A stretch of DNA of 64,000 nucleotides from LMUY01 sp965199105. Its GTDB lineage: Bacteria; Pseudomonadota; Alphaproteobacteria; Acetobacterales; Acetobacteraceae. The DNA is taken from contig CBDAQO010000002.1 of assembly GCA_965199105.1 (NCBI GenBank), positions 3,038,001 through 3,102,000 of the forward strand. Reading direction: 5' to 3'. Position 1 is the first letter of the stretch. Each line of letters starts with the position of its first letter. This document shows positions 9,005 to 18,296 of this stretch, one piece after another. The notes under the pieces are model-generated. The model did no database searches and had not been told where the DNA came from. It worked only from the letters and a program-made list of their open reading frames with translations. The position numbers and the translations under genes were made by a program.

Positions 9005-12000
9005 ATGATACAGCCGGCGCGACGCCCAACTCATCCGGTCGCCCTGGTTTGGGACGAAGCCTTGGACGGTGTCCCCGTGGTGGCGATCGGCGCCGCGCGG
9101 CCGCAGTGCGAGGCGTTGCTGCACCTGCTGGCCACGCTGCCAGGCGAAACCCAGGCCGCCTGCATCGTGTTCGACACTGGCGAGGGCGTGACCGACAGCG
9201 AGTTGGGCAGGCTCACGCCCGAACTGCTCGGCCGGGCGGACATTCAGTGGGCGCAGAACGGTATGGCGCTGCAACCGGGCGCTATCTTGCTCGCCCCCGC
9301 CGCAAGCACGGTGGCGCTGGCAGGCGGCCGCATCACCATCCTCCCCGGCGGCGGCCCGCATGCCTTGGACGCGTTCGCCGTGTCGCTCTCCCGCAGCGCC
9401 CGGCCGGCGGTGATGGTGGTGATGGCCGCGCCGGGTTACGCCGCGGTGCTCGGCGCGGCGGCACTGCGGGCCCGCGACGCCGCCGTGGTCGTCACGGCCG
9501 AGTGGCGTGCCGGGCCGGATGGCTGGAACCTGCCCGACCCGGCGGTCGCACTGGAGGGGCTGGCGGCCGCGGTCGCCACCCAGTTGCAGCGCCAAACCAG
9601 GTCCACCCGCGGCCGTGCCAACCCATTGCCCAGCCCATTCCACGACTCCGCCGAAGCCGAGGGGCTGGTCGGGGACCTGATCGGCGACCTGGCGCCCGGC
9701 CGCGCGCCCGGGGCCAAGCTGCGCGCCTGGGTGCTCGGTTGCGGCACCGGGGAGGCGGTCTACGGCCTGGCAGTCGCGCTGCGCGGGCAGCTTGCGCCGC
9801 GTGGCCTGTCGCTGCAGGTGTTCGCCACCGACGTCGACAGCCAAGCGCTCACCGTGGCGCGCGCGGGCCGCTACCTCGGCCAAATCGCCCAGGCGGTGCC
9901 GCCCGCCGCTTTGGAGCGCTGGTTCGAACGCCAAGGCTCGGCCTTCATCGTCAAGCCCGAGCTGCGCGAGCTTTGCGTGTTCTCCGCCCACAACGTGCTG
10001 CGGGACCCGGCCTTCTCGCATATCGACCTGATCTGCTGCGCCAACGCACTCGGCGAACTGGCGCCTGCGCTGCAAAACCGCGTGCTGACCATCTTGCACG
10101 CGGCGCTGCAGCCCGACGGCGCGCTCTGGCTGGCCTGCGACACCACGCCGCCCGCGGCCCTGTTCCGCCCGGTGGATGGCCGGCCCGGCCTCTATCGCCG
10201 CGCGGCCACGCCACGGCCCGCGCCCGCGCTTCCCGCCGCCGTGCCGGATTGGCGCCGCGTGTCCACGCTGGGCCGCTGGCGCCAGGCCGGCCTGGCCGCG
10301 ATCACGGCGCAGGCGGAGCAGATCGCCGCCACCCACGGGCCGCCCTTCGTGGTGGTGGATGCCGCATCCGAGGTGTTGCACTTCTCGGCGCGGATCGGGC
10401 GCTATCTGTCGCCCGCGCCCGGCAAGGCCACGCTCAACCTGCTGCAACTGGTGCATCCCGAGCTGCGCCCAAGCCTGGCCACCCTGCTCGAGCGCGTTGC
10501 GCAAACCGGCGCGCCGCAGACCAGCCGCAGCGGCATGGAGACCAGCGATGGCCGGGTGAGCGTGAGCCTGCAGGCCGAGCCGATCGCGGCCGCCGAACCC
10601 GGCCTGCGCCACGTCGTGGTGCTGCTCCAGGATGGTGCCGAGCCGGGCGCGCCCACGGCCGGCGCGCGCGAGGCCGAGCTGGCGCTGGGCGCCGCGCAGG
10701 AGGAGCTGCGTTCGCTGGGCGAGGAGTTCCGCCTGGTCAGCGGCGAGCTGGCCGACCGGGCGGAGCAGTTGCGGCGGGCCAACTCCGACCTGCGAAACGT
10801 GCTGGAAAGCAGCCAGGTCGCCATCGTCTTCCTCGACGCCTCGCTGCAGGTGCAGAGCTTCACCCCCGCCTCCGCCGCCGTGATCCCGCTGGCCGCCACC
10901 GACATCGGCCGCCCGGTGACGCATTTCGAACCGCGTGTCGATTACCCCGGCCTGGCGCAGGACGCCGCGCACGTGCTGCAAAGCCTGGCGACGGTGGAGC
11001 GTGAGGTGAGCGCCAGGGATGGCAGCCGCCGCTATCTCGTCCGCATGCTGCCGTACCGCCGCGTCGACAACTTCATCGCCGGCGTCGTCGTGACCTTCCT
11101 CGACGTGACCGTGGCGTTCCAGGCCGAGCACGCCATGCGCAACAGCGAAGAGCGCTTTCGCATGATGGCCGAGGTCGTGCCCGCCTTCCTGTTCATCGCG
11201 GACGGCGGCGGCGCCTGGCAGTATGTGAACCCGCCGTTCTACCGCTTTACCGGCCTGGCCGCGGGGGCTGCGGTCGGCAGCGGCTGGTGGGACGCGATCC
11301 ATAGTGAAGACGCCAGCGCCGCGCACCTCGCCTGGGCGGACGCGATCGCGCGCGGTCGTGAGATCGAGCTGGAACTGCGGCTGCACCGGGCCGATGGCGG
11401 CGAAACCTGGTTCCTGCTGCGCGCCGTGCCGCGGCTGGAGCAGGGCGCCGCGGTGGCATGGTTCGGCTCCTGCACCGACATCGACGCCAGCCGCCGCTCG
11501 GCCCGGCGGCAGCGCGAACTGCTCGGCGAGCTTCAACATCGCGTGAAGAACATCCTCGCCGTGGTGCGCTCGGTGGTGGTGCGCACGGTGGAGACCAGCA
11601 AGACGGTGGACGAGCTCTCCGCCCATCTCTCCGGCCGCATCAGCGCCATCGCCCGGGTGCAGGGGATGATCGCGCGCAACGCCGGCAACGGCGTGATGCT
11701 GTCCGAACTGGTCGACGAGGAGCTGGCGGCGCATGGCGGCCACATCGACAGCCAAACCGAGGTGTCCGGCCCGACCGTGATGCTCACCGGCAAGGCGGCG
11801 GAGGGGCTTGGCCTGGCGCTGCACGAGCTGACCACCAACGCGATCAAGTTCGGCGCCTTTGCCGGCGCCTCCGGACGGCTGCGGGTCGCCTGGCGGCTGT
11901 TTCCGCTCGGCGTGGCCGATCCGCCACGGCAGCGCCTGGTGCTCGAATGGCAGGAAAGCGGCGTTTCGGTCACCGACCTGCAGCCTGGCCGGTCGGGTTT

Positions 12001-12148
12001 CGGGCGGGAGTTGCTCGAATCGGGCCTGCCCTACGAAGTTGGTGCCGACACCACGCTGGAGTTCCGTCCCGGTGGCATTCGGTGGGTGATCCAGCTCGAG
12101 GTTGCCGACGCCCAGCCCGCGCCGAGCTTTGCTGCCCCGCATTCATAA
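9005..12148 (+). CDS. CheB/CheR-PAS-HWE histidine kinase fusion
   Basis: About 1047 residues. Order: degenerate CheB methylesterase-like domain (about 20-190), CheR methyltransferase-like domain with SAM motif LGCGTGEAVYGLAVAL (about 215-390), a PAS-like stretch, a coiled coil (about 555-600), two PAS domains, then an HWE kinase. The kinase shows LGELQHRVKNILAVVRS with the phospho-His, LHELTTNAIKFGAF and the W-x-E motif LEWQESG. The usual CheB catalytic GASAGG is GAARPQ here, and the CheR motif CRNLLIY is CANALGE, so both N-terminal enzymes may be inactive. Possible starts are 8966 (GTG), 8975 and 9005; 9005 has the better ribosome site (GAGG). Confidence 0.87.
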   Translation: MIQPARRPTHPVALVWDEALDGVPVVAIGAARPQCEALLHLLATLPGETQAACIVFDTGEGVTDSELGRLTPELLGRADIQWAQNGMALQPGAILLAPAASTVALAGGRITILPGGGPHALDAFAVSLSRSARPAVMVVMAAPGYAAVLGAAALRARDAAVVVTAEWRAGPDGWNLPDPAVALEGLAAAVATQLQRQTRSTRGRANPLPSPFHDSAEAEGLVGDLIGDLAPGRAPGAKLRAWVLGCGTGEAVYGLAVALRGQLAPRGLSLQVFATDVDSQALTVARAGRYLGQIAQAVPPAALERWFERQGSAFIVKPELRELCVFSAHNVLRDPAFSHIDLICCANALGELAPALQNRVLTILHAALQPDGALWLACDTTPPAALFRPVDGRPGLYRRAATPRPAPALPAAVPDWRRVSTLGRWRQAGLAAITAQAEQIAATHGPPFVVVDAASEVLHFSARIGRYLSPAPGKATLNLLQLVHPELRPSLATLLERVAQTGAPQTSRSGMETSDGRVSVSLQAEPIAAAEPGLRHVVVLLQDGAEPGAPTAGAREAELALGAAQEELRSLGEEFRLVSGELADRAEQLRRANSDLRNVLESSQVAIVFLDASLQVQSFTPASAAVIPLAATDIGRPVTHFEPRVDYPGLAQDAAHVLQSLATVEREVSARDGSRRYLVRMLPYRRVDNFIAGVVVTFLDVTVAFQAEHAMRNSEERFRMMAEVVPAFLFIADGGGAWQYVNPPFYRFTGLAAGAAVGSGWWDAIHSEDASAAHLAWADAIARGREIELELRLHRADGGETWFLLRAVPRLEQGAAVAWFGSCTDIDASRRSARRQRELLGELQHRVKNILAVVRSVVVRTVETSKTVDELSAHLSGRISAIARVQGMIARNAGNGVMLSELVDEELAAHGGHIDSQTEVSGPTVMLTGKAAEGLGLALHELTTNAIKFGAFAGASGRLRVAWRLFPLGVADPPRQRLVLEWQESGVSVTDLQPGRSGFGRELLESGLPYEVGADTTLEFRPGGIRWVIQLEVADAQPAPSFAAPHS

Positions 12149-12244
12149 CGGCAGCGTGTGAGTAGAGGCTTGCAACGAAGCGCGACGCGGGCGGTTCGGT
12201 GCTATGGTGGGACAACGCGCCTTGGTGCAAACGGGGAGGCGGTC

Positions 12245-12994
12245 GTGATTCAAGAGGCTCGTTCGAACAGCGCGGCGACCCGGCTCGACCGGGGCGGAGT
12301 GATAGCGCGGTTGAGCCAGATGGCACCGCTCGCTCCGGGTGAGGTGCGCGCTATCGAGGACCTCTGCAGCACCGCCCGAAGTTGCCCGGCCCGCACCGAG
12401 CTGCTGACCGTCGGCTCGGTGCAAATGCCGCAATTCCTGCTGTCCGGCTGGGCCTGCTACCACCGTCTGCTCGGCGACGGCCGCCGCCAGATCGTGAGCT
12501 TCATCCTGCCTGGGGACACGGTGGGCTCGGTGCTGAACTCAGGCCTGCCATCCGCGTGCAGCGTGATTGCGCTCACCGCGGTGACGCTGATCGACGCGCG
12601 CTCGCTGGTGACCGCGGCGGAAAACCGGGCGGCGCCGTCCGGCTTCGCGCAGTTGCTGCGGGTGATTGCGGCGCGCGACGAGCAGGGCCTGCGCGACCAG
12701 ATCGTCCGCCTGGGGCGGCAGACCGCCTATGAGCGCATGGTGCATCTGCTGCTGGACTTCCACGAGCGTCTGAGCGCCGCCGGGCTGTCGGACCGGGACG
12801 CGTTCAGCCTGCCGCTCACCCAGGAGACCTTGGCCGACGCGCTCGGCCTGAGCGTGGTGCATGTGAACCGCACACTGCAGCAAATCCGGCGCGACGGGTT
12901 GCTCGAGCTGCGCGGCGGCATGGTGACCATGCTGCAGCCGGAGCGCATGGCCGTCGTGGCCGACTGGCGCTCCCCGATCCACAACCGCCCTTAA
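12245..12994 (+). CDS. Crp/Fnr family transcriptional regulator
   Basis: 249 residues. The cyclic-nucleotide-binding-like barrel lies in the first 150 residues (LLSGWACYHRLLGDGRRQI, SFILPGDTVG). The C-terminal winged helix contains LTQETLADALGLSVVHVNRT as recognition region. No Fnr-type cysteine cluster is seen, so oxygen sensing by an iron-sulfur cluster is unlikely. GTG 12245 was chosen over an upstream start because GGGGAGG lies 6 bases before it. It follows the HWE kinase and precedes a hybrid kinase; Crp/Fnr genes beside such kinases are common in this group, and a shared signalling role is inferred. Confidence 0.88.
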   Translation: MIQEARSNSAATRLDRGGVIARLSQMAPLAPGEVRAIEDLCSTARSCPARTELLTVGSVQMPQFLLSGWACYHRLLGDGRRQIVSFILPGDTVGSVLNSGLPSACSVIALTAVTLIDARSLVTAAENRAAPSGFAQLLRVIAARDEQGLRDQIVRLGRQTAYERMVHLLLDFHERLSAAGLSDRDAFSLPLTQETLADALGLSVVHVNRTLQQIRRDGLLELRGGMVTMLQPERMAVVADWRSPIHNRP

Positions 12995-13189
12995 TCGAGG
13001 CGAGGCGGGGTCGCGCCGGCCGCTGAAGCGCTCCGGCCCATCCGTTGCTGAACCAGGCGGCTGCCGCCATGCCGGGGCTGGTCGGCCGGCGCCCGCTCGC
13101 GTAAGGGTCGAAACGGCGCACAAAGCCCACTACTCTGGTGCTGCCCAACAATGCCACATACGATTGTGAGCACTTGGTCGAAAGGTGCC
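12995..13189. other. Intergenic region upstream of hybrid kinase
   Basis: 195 bases with no supported gene, repeat or clear hairpin. It presumably holds the promoter of the hybrid kinase. Confidence 0.4.
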
Positions 13190-15394
13190 ATGAGCAAACG
13201 CTCCCGCGCGTCGGGAAGGATCGATGAGCTTCGCAAGCGCTGGGTGGTGACAAGCCCCAGCGCCATGGAGCTGCTCCGGGTCCTGCTGGCAGCCTCGCTG
13301 CTGGTGCCGCTTATGTTGTTCGTGTTCGCCTCCTGGCTGGACTACCGGGGCGCGTTCGCCGAAGCCGACCGGGACCTGCTGCGCACCAGCGAGGTCGCTC
13401 GCGAGCAGGCGGCCAAGCTGTTCGACAGCGAGGCGCAGGTGATCGACCGGGTCAACGAGCTGATGCGGGGCATGGGCGTGGCCGACGTCCACCGCCAGGA
13501 GCCCGAGCTGCACGAAGCATTCGGCCGCATCGTCGACCACCTCCCGGTGATCCAGAGCGTGCTGGTGGCCGACGTCGAGGGCCATCCCCTGGTCAGCGCC
13601 TCGACCTTTCCCGTTCCGTCCGGGGTGCAGATCACCGACCGCGACTATTTCAGCGCCATCGTGCAAGACCGGGTCGGCACCTTCGTCACCGGGCTGCAGG
13701 TCGGCGAGGTCAACAAGCAGTTGTTCTTCGGCCTGGCCCGCCCCTGGACGACCATGGCGGGCTCGATCAGCGGCGTGATCGACGTGGCGGTATCACCGTC
13801 GTTCTTCCAGGACTTCTACCAGGCCTTGGCCGGGGAGGGCAGCGACGCCGCGAACAGCAAAGTGCTGGCCCTGGTGCGCGAGGACGGCCAGCCGCTGGTG
13901 CGCTACCCGCCGGTGATCGGCTCGATGGGGCGCCTGCCACGCGACAACCCCTTCATCGCCGCCATTCGCGCCCAACCCCTCTATGGCCTGTATCGCGGCC
14001 AACTGTTCCTGTCCGACAGCGGGCCCGTGCGCCTGTTCGCCTACCGCAAGGTGCAGGACTATCCCATCTACGTCGTGGCCGCGCGGAGCGAACGCTCCAT
14101 CGTGCGCGAATGGCGCAACACCATGGGCAGCCACCTCGTCTTCGGCCTGCCGGCGACCTTGGCGCTGTGCGCGGTGGCGTGGACGGCGCTGGTGCGCACC
14201 CGCCGCGAGGGCGAGGCGCTGGCCCGGGCTCGGCACGAAATCCAGCGCCGCGAGACCGCCGAAGCCGCCCTGCTGCGCTCCCAGCGGCTGGAAGCGATCG
14301 GCCAGATGACGGGCGGCGTCGCGCACGACTTTAACAACCTGCTGACCGTGATCCTCGGCAGCGCCGACATGCTGACCCGCCGCCCCGACGACCCGGCCCG
14401 CGTGACCCGGGTGGCCGAGCAGATCGCCCTGGCGGCCCGGCGCGGCGGCGAGGTGACGCAGCAATTGCTGGCGTTCTCCCGTCGGCAATTGATCAACCCC
14501 GAGCTGCTCGACCTCAACCAGCGGCTGCGGGACTTCAAGCCGCTGCTGGACCGCGCCGCCCGCGAGGCGGTGCAGGTGGACCTGGACCTGGACCCGGCGC
14601 TCGGCGCAGTGCGGCTCGACCCGGGCCATTTCGAGGCCGCCATCCTCAACTTGGTGGGCAACGCGCGAGACGCGATGCCCAATGGCGGCCGCGTGGTGAT
14701 CTCCAGCCGCAACGTGCTGCTCACCACCGGGCAGGGTGAGATGGGCCCGGGCGAATACGTGCGCATCGCGGTGAGCGACGACGGCATGGGAATGGACCCG
14801 CTGACGCTGGCGCGCGCCTTCGAGCCGTTCTTCACCACCAAGGAGATCGGCCAGGGTACCGGGCTCGGACTGAGCCAGGTCTACGGCTTCGCCAAGCAGG
14901 CCGGCGGGGACGCCAGGATCATGTCCGCGCCGGTGGAGGGCACCACCGTGGAGTTGTTGCTGCCCCGCGCCGTGCAGGCTGCGCCCATCGTGCCCGCCTT
15001 TGACGCCGCGGACCGGCTGGGCAGCCATTGCGGCGGCGGCGAGGTGGTGATGGTGGTGGAAGACGAGCCCGGCGTGCGGGACATGGCCGTGGAGAGCCTG
15101 CAGGGGCTGGGCTACACCACGCTGGCCTTCGCCTCCCCCCGCGCCGCGCTGGACCATTTGCGCACGGACGGGCAGGTGGACGTGTTGTTTTCCGACGTGG
15201 TGATGCCGGGCGGGATCACCGGCTTCCAGTTGGCGGCCGAAGCGCGCCGGCTGCGGCCCGGCCTGAAGATCCTGCTGACCTCCGGCTTCACCGGCACCTA
15301 CCGCGACGAGGATTTGCGCGACCTGCCGCTGCTCACCAAGCCCTACGACCGCGACCGGCTGGCGTTGCAACTGAGTGCGCTGTTGGCGGCGTGA
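13190..15394 (+). CDS. Hybrid sensor histidine kinase with receiver domain
   Basis: About 734 residues. One membrane segment is near residues 30-52 and another near 313-335. The roughly 260 residues between form a Cache-like periplasmic sensor (DRDYFSAIVQDRVGTFV is typical). The cytoplasm has a HisKA H-box GGVAHDFNNLLTVILG near residue 380, an ATPase domain (NLVGNARDAMPNGG, GTGLGLSQVYG) and a C-terminal receiver with phospho-Asp in VLFSDVVMPGG. ATG 13190 was preferred to 13151 because AAGG precedes it. The stimulus is unknown. The gene converges on the hopanoid operon with only 12 bases between them. Confidence 0.9.
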   Translation: MSKRSRASGRIDELRKRWVVTSPSAMELLRVLLAASLLVPLMLFVFASWLDYRGAFAEADRDLLRTSEVAREQAAKLFDSEAQVIDRVNELMRGMGVADVHRQEPELHEAFGRIVDHLPVIQSVLVADVEGHPLVSASTFPVPSGVQITDRDYFSAIVQDRVGTFVTGLQVGEVNKQLFFGLARPWTTMAGSISGVIDVAVSPSFFQDFYQALAGEGSDAANSKVLALVREDGQPLVRYPPVIGSMGRLPRDNPFIAAIRAQPLYGLYRGQLFLSDSGPVRLFAYRKVQDYPIYVVAARSERSIVREWRNTMGSHLVFGLPATLALCAVAWTALVRTRREGEALARARHEIQRRETAEAALLRSQRLEAIGQMTGGVAHDFNNLLTVILGSADMLTRRPDDPARVTRVAEQIALAARRGGEVTQQLLAFSRRQLINPELLDLNQRLRDFKPLLDRAAREAVQVDLDLDPALGAVRLDPGHFEAAILNLVGNARDAMPNGGRVVISSRNVLLTTGQGEMGPGEYVRIAVSDDGMGMDPLTLARAFEPFFTTKEIGQGTGLGLSQVYGFAKQAGGDARIMSAPVEGTTVELLLPRAVQAAPIVPAFDAADRLGSHCGGGEVVMVVEDEPGVRDMAVESLQGLGYTTLAFASPRAALDHLRTDGQVDVLFSDVVMPGGITGFQLAAEARRLRPGLKILLTSGFTGTYRDEDLRDLPLLTKPYDRDRLALQLSALLAA

Positions 15395-15406
15395 GCGCGC
15401 CTGGGT

Positions 15407-16000
15407 TCACTCGTCGATAAGTTGCCAGCCGGAGCCAAGCTGCCAGGTGAGCCGGTCGAACGAAAACCTGTTGCCGCCCCCTGCGCCGGGCTGATCGGCT
15501 TCGCGGCTGATCGGCACCTTTTTTATGTGGCAGAGCAGCAACGCGCCAACGCCGCCATGCGAGACGATGGCGACATCGCCGGCCGGCGCGGCGGCAATGG
15601 CCTCGTGTACAGCGGCAACGATGCGGTGCTGCGCGTCGAGAGCCCGCTCCCAGCCGCGCACGCTTGCTGCGGGATGGGCAAAGAACTGGTCTGCGACAAG
15701 CTCGAACTCATGCTTTGGCAGGTAGCCGGTGGACGAGCGGCCGTTCTCACCCAAGGCCGGGATCACGCACGGGGTGAGGTTCCGTTTGCCGGCGAGCAGC
15801 TCGGCCGCTTCGCGCGCCTTGCGCTCGCTGCTGCAGAAGACGGAGCAGGTCGCCCCTGCCCAATCCTGCTCCGCCGCGCGTCGCATGTGGGCCACGCCAA
15901 CGGGGGAGAGCGGCCATTCGGGCACGGGTATTGCCGGGTCGATGACGACTTCTGGGTGGGTGATGAAGTGGACCATTGCCATGCCAAGGCGGTTTACCAT
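15407..16000 (-). CDS. Histidine phosphatase family protein with THPE in place of RHGE
   Basis: 197 residues of the phosphoglycerate mutase-like fold. The usual first motif RHGE is FITHPEVVID here: the catalytic His is kept, but the Arg that binds phosphate is Thr. The second His is in VAIVSHGGVGALLL and the Glu region in SSTGYLPKHEFEL. Activity may be altered. It is the last gene of the hpn operon, 12 bases after hpnK, so its substrate might belong to hopanoid or cell-envelope metabolism; that is inference. Starts at 16000, 15982 and 15976 are all possible; 16000 has a GAGG upstream. Confidence 0.85.
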   Translation of the reverse strand: MVNRLGMAMVHFITHPEVVIDPAIPVPEWPLSPVGVAHMRRAAEQDWAGATCSVFCSSERKAREAAELLAGKRNLTPCVIPALGENGRSSTGYLPKHEFELVADQFFAHPAASVRGWERALDAQHRIVAAVHEAIAAAPAGDVAIVSHGGVGALLLCHIKKVPISREADQPGAGGGNRFSFDRLTWQLGSGWQLIDE

Positions 16001-16012
16001 GCCGCGCCTCGC

Positions 16013-16867
16013 TCAGGGGGTCGGCAGGTCATGAAAGGTCGCCAGGAGAGGGAGCATCGCGGCCAACGCCGGGTCGCGCAGCGTGGCGAGTTCGGCTACG
16101 TGTTGGTAGGTCGGCATCAGCCTGGCGAGCGTCGCGTCTGAGGATGTGGCGGGATGGAAGTAGAGTTCGCTCACCCCGGCGGGCAGGTGCGCCGCCAATC
16201 GCAACAGCCGCTCCCGCGTCATCCCGCCGCTCCAATGCAGGCCGAACACGTGATCGGTGGTGGCGAGCCCGGCCCGGCGGACCTGGCCGCGCAGCACGCC
16301 GGCCCAGCGGGACAGCGCTTGTGCGCCGATCCCAGGGCGCTCGCCGCAGCGGCGCAGCACCGCGGCAGGCTCGGCGGGGACGCGGACCGCGCGCAACCCG
16401 TAGTGCCGCCCCTCCTCGAGCAGCATTTGCCCGACGGTGGGATGCAGGTGCATGTGCTTGTGGGCGTTGGCGTGGTCGAGCGGCAGCCCGGTGGCCGCAA
16501 AGGCCTCGAACTGCGCTCGGATTTCATGCCGGAGTTGCCGCCGGATCGCCGGGCGGAAGGCGTAGGCCACGCCAAGGCCGAGCTGGTCCAAGCCAAACCA
16601 GCCATCCTTCCCAACCAGGCCGCTGATTTCCGTGGCCGGCGCGATGGCGGGGCCTTCGATCACCACCAGGTGCAAGCCCACCCGCAACCGCGGCAGACGC
16701 CTGGCCCGGGCCACCGCGTCGGCGGCCGCTGGGCCGGCCACCATCAGGCTGGCGGTGGTGAGGATGCCGTCCCGATGGGCCAGCTCCACCGCCTCGTTCA
16801 CCGCCAGCGACAGCCCGAAATCGTCCGCCGTGACGATGACCCGGCGGTCGCCTGCGGCAGGGCTCAG
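16013..16867 (-). CDS. hpnK: Hopanoid biosynthesis carbohydrate deacetylase HpnK (YdjC/ChbG fold)
   Basis: About 284 residues of the YdjC-like deacetylase family. The N-terminal metal motif VIVTADDFGLS and the HANAHKHMHLHP segment give the Asp and His zinc ligands; ELYFHPA is near the end. HpnK removes the acetyl group from N-acetylglucosaminyl-hopanoid made by HpnI. The first ATG/GTG/TTG in frame is GTG 16801, which would delete the TADDFG motif. The only plausible earlier start is CTG 16867, overlapping the hpnJ stop as CTGA with AAGG just upstream. The start is therefore inferred; the identity is firm. Confidence 0.85.
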   Translation of the reverse strand: MSPAAGDRRVIVTADDFGLSLAVNEAVELAHRDGILTTASLMVAGPAAADAVARARRLPRLRVGLHLVVIEGPAIAPATEISGLVGKDGWFGLDQLGLGVAYAFRPAIRRQLRHEIRAQFEAFAATGLPLDHANAHKHMHLHPTVGQMLLEEGRHYGLRAVRVPAEPAAVLRRCGERPGIGAQALSRWAGVLRGQVRRAGLATTDHVFGLHWSGGMTRERLLRLAAHLPAGVSELYFHPATSSDATLARLMPTYQHVAELATLRDPALAAMLPLLATFHDLPTP

Positions 16868-18291
16868 GCGGCCTTGTTCCGGTCCCGGATAAACTGGAAG
16901 AACTCCACGCCCTCGCGCAGCCGGCGCTTCATCATCTGCGGGCTGCGCACCATCTCGCCGACAATGGAGGCGATCTTGGGCGCGCGGAAATAGAACCGCT
17001 TATAGAACGTCTCCACGCTGTCGAAGATTTCGCCGTGCGATAGATGCGGGTAGTCCAACGGCGCGATCTGGATGCCGGTCTCGTCGATCAGCTCGGCATG
17101 CGCCTCCGACAGCCAGCCGTTCTCCAGCGCCTGCTTGTGCAACGCCGTGCCCGGGTAGGGGGCTGCCAGCGACACCTGCAGGGTGTGCGGGTTGATCTCG
17201 GTGGCGAAGCGGATGGTCTGCTCGATCGTCTCGCGGGTCTCGCCGGGCAGCCCCACGATGAACGTGCCGTGGATCTTGATGCCGAGCTCGTGGCAGTCCT
17301 TGGTGAAGCGGCGCGCGACGTCGACCAGCATGCCCTTCTTGATGTTGTGCAGGATTTGCTGGTTGCCGCTCTCGTATCCTACCAGCAGCAGGCGCAAGCC
17401 GTTGTCCTTCAACACCTTGAGCGTGTCCCGCGGGACGTTGGCCTTGGCGTTGCACGACCAGGTGACGCCGAGCTTGCCCAGCTCGCGCGCGATCGCCTCG
17501 GCGCGGGGCAGGTCGTCGGTGAAGGTGTCGTCGTCGAAGAAGAACTCGCGCACCTGCGGGAACATCGCCTTGGCGAGGCGGATTTCCTCGGCGACGTGGC
17601 CGGGGCTGCGGGTCCGGTAGCGATGGCCGCCGACGGTCTGCGGCCACAGGCAGAACGTGCAGCGGGATTTGCAGCCGCGGCCGGTGTAGAGCGAGAGGTA
17701 CGGGTGCAGCAGGTAGCCGATAAAGTAGTCCTCGATGTGCAAGTCCCGCTTGTACACGTCCGTCACGAACGGCAGCGAGTCCATGTTCTCGATGATGGTG
17801 CGGTCGGTGTTGTGCACCAGGCTGCCGGCGGCGTTGCGATAGGAGATACCGTCGATGGCGGCGAAATCCTGGCCTTCCGCCACGTCCTTGATGGTGAAGT
17901 CGAACTCGTTGCGGGCGACGAAGTCGATGCAGGCGCTGGCCGCCAGGCTTTCCGCCGGTTGCACGGCGACTTTGGCACCGACGAAGCCGATCTTGAGCGC
18001 CGGGTTGGCCGCCTTCATCGCCTCGGCGACCTTCACGTCGGACGCGAAGGACGGCGTGGAGGTGTGCAGCACCACCAGGTCGTTCGCCCGGGCAGCGTCC
18101 AGCACCGGCTCCATGCCGAGGCCGGCCGGCGGCGCGTCAATCAGGCGGCTGCCGGGCACCAGGGCGGCCGGTTGTGCCAGCCAGGTAGGATACCAGAACG
18201 AGCGGATTTCGCGTTTGGCCTGGTAGCGCGACCCGGCGCCGCCATCGAAGCCGCCAAATGACGGAGGTTGTAGAAAAAGCGTCTTCATCAT
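16864..18291 (-). CDS. hpnJ: Hopanoid biosynthesis radical SAM protein HpnJ
   Basis: 475 residues. A B12-binding-like N-terminal domain is followed by the radical SAM cluster motif CKSRCTFC (CxxxCxxC) near residue 205 and the barrel (FFFDDDTFTDD, LLVGYESGN, GTFIVGLPGET). HpnJ converts the glucosamine of hopanoids into the cyclitol ring of bacteriohopanetetrol cyclitol ether. ATG 18291 (MMKTLFLQPPSFGG) follows an AAAGGA ribosome site and lies 5 bases after the hpnI stop. The frame runs further upstream to 18354 inside hpnI, without similarity. Confidence 0.92.
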   Translation of the reverse strand: MMKTLFLQPPSFGGFDGGAGSRYQAKREIRSFWYPTWLAQPAALVPGSRLIDAPPAGLGMEPVLDAARANDLVVLHTSTPSFASDVKVAEAMKAANPALKIGFVGAKVAVQPAESLAASACIDFVARNEFDFTIKDVAEGQDFAAIDGISYRNAAGSLVHNTDRTIIENMDSLPFVTDVYKRDLHIEDYFIGYLLHPYLSLYTGRGCKSRCTFCLWPQTVGGHRYRTRSPGHVAEEIRLAKAMFPQVREFFFDDDTFTDDLPRAEAIARELGKLGVTWSCNAKANVPRDTLKVLKDNGLRLLLVGYESGNQQILHNIKKGMLVDVARRFTKDCHELGIKIHGTFIVGLPGETRETIEQTIRFATEINPHTLQVSLAAPYPGTALHKQALENGWLSEAHAELIDETGIQIAPLDYPHLSHGEIFDSVETFYKRFYFRAPKIASIVGEMVRSPQMMKRRLREGVEFFQFIRDRNKAA

Positions 18292-18296
18292 AGCGG

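Noticed and set aside
8927..12142. 1071-codon open frame antisense to the HWE kinase gene
   Set aside because: Composition is Arg/His/Gly-rich and without domains, whereas the plus strand encodes a clear multidomain kinase.
16013..16801. HpnK starting at GTG 16801
   Set aside because: This would drop the metal-binding TADDFG motif that lies in frame just upstream, so a CTG start is preferred.
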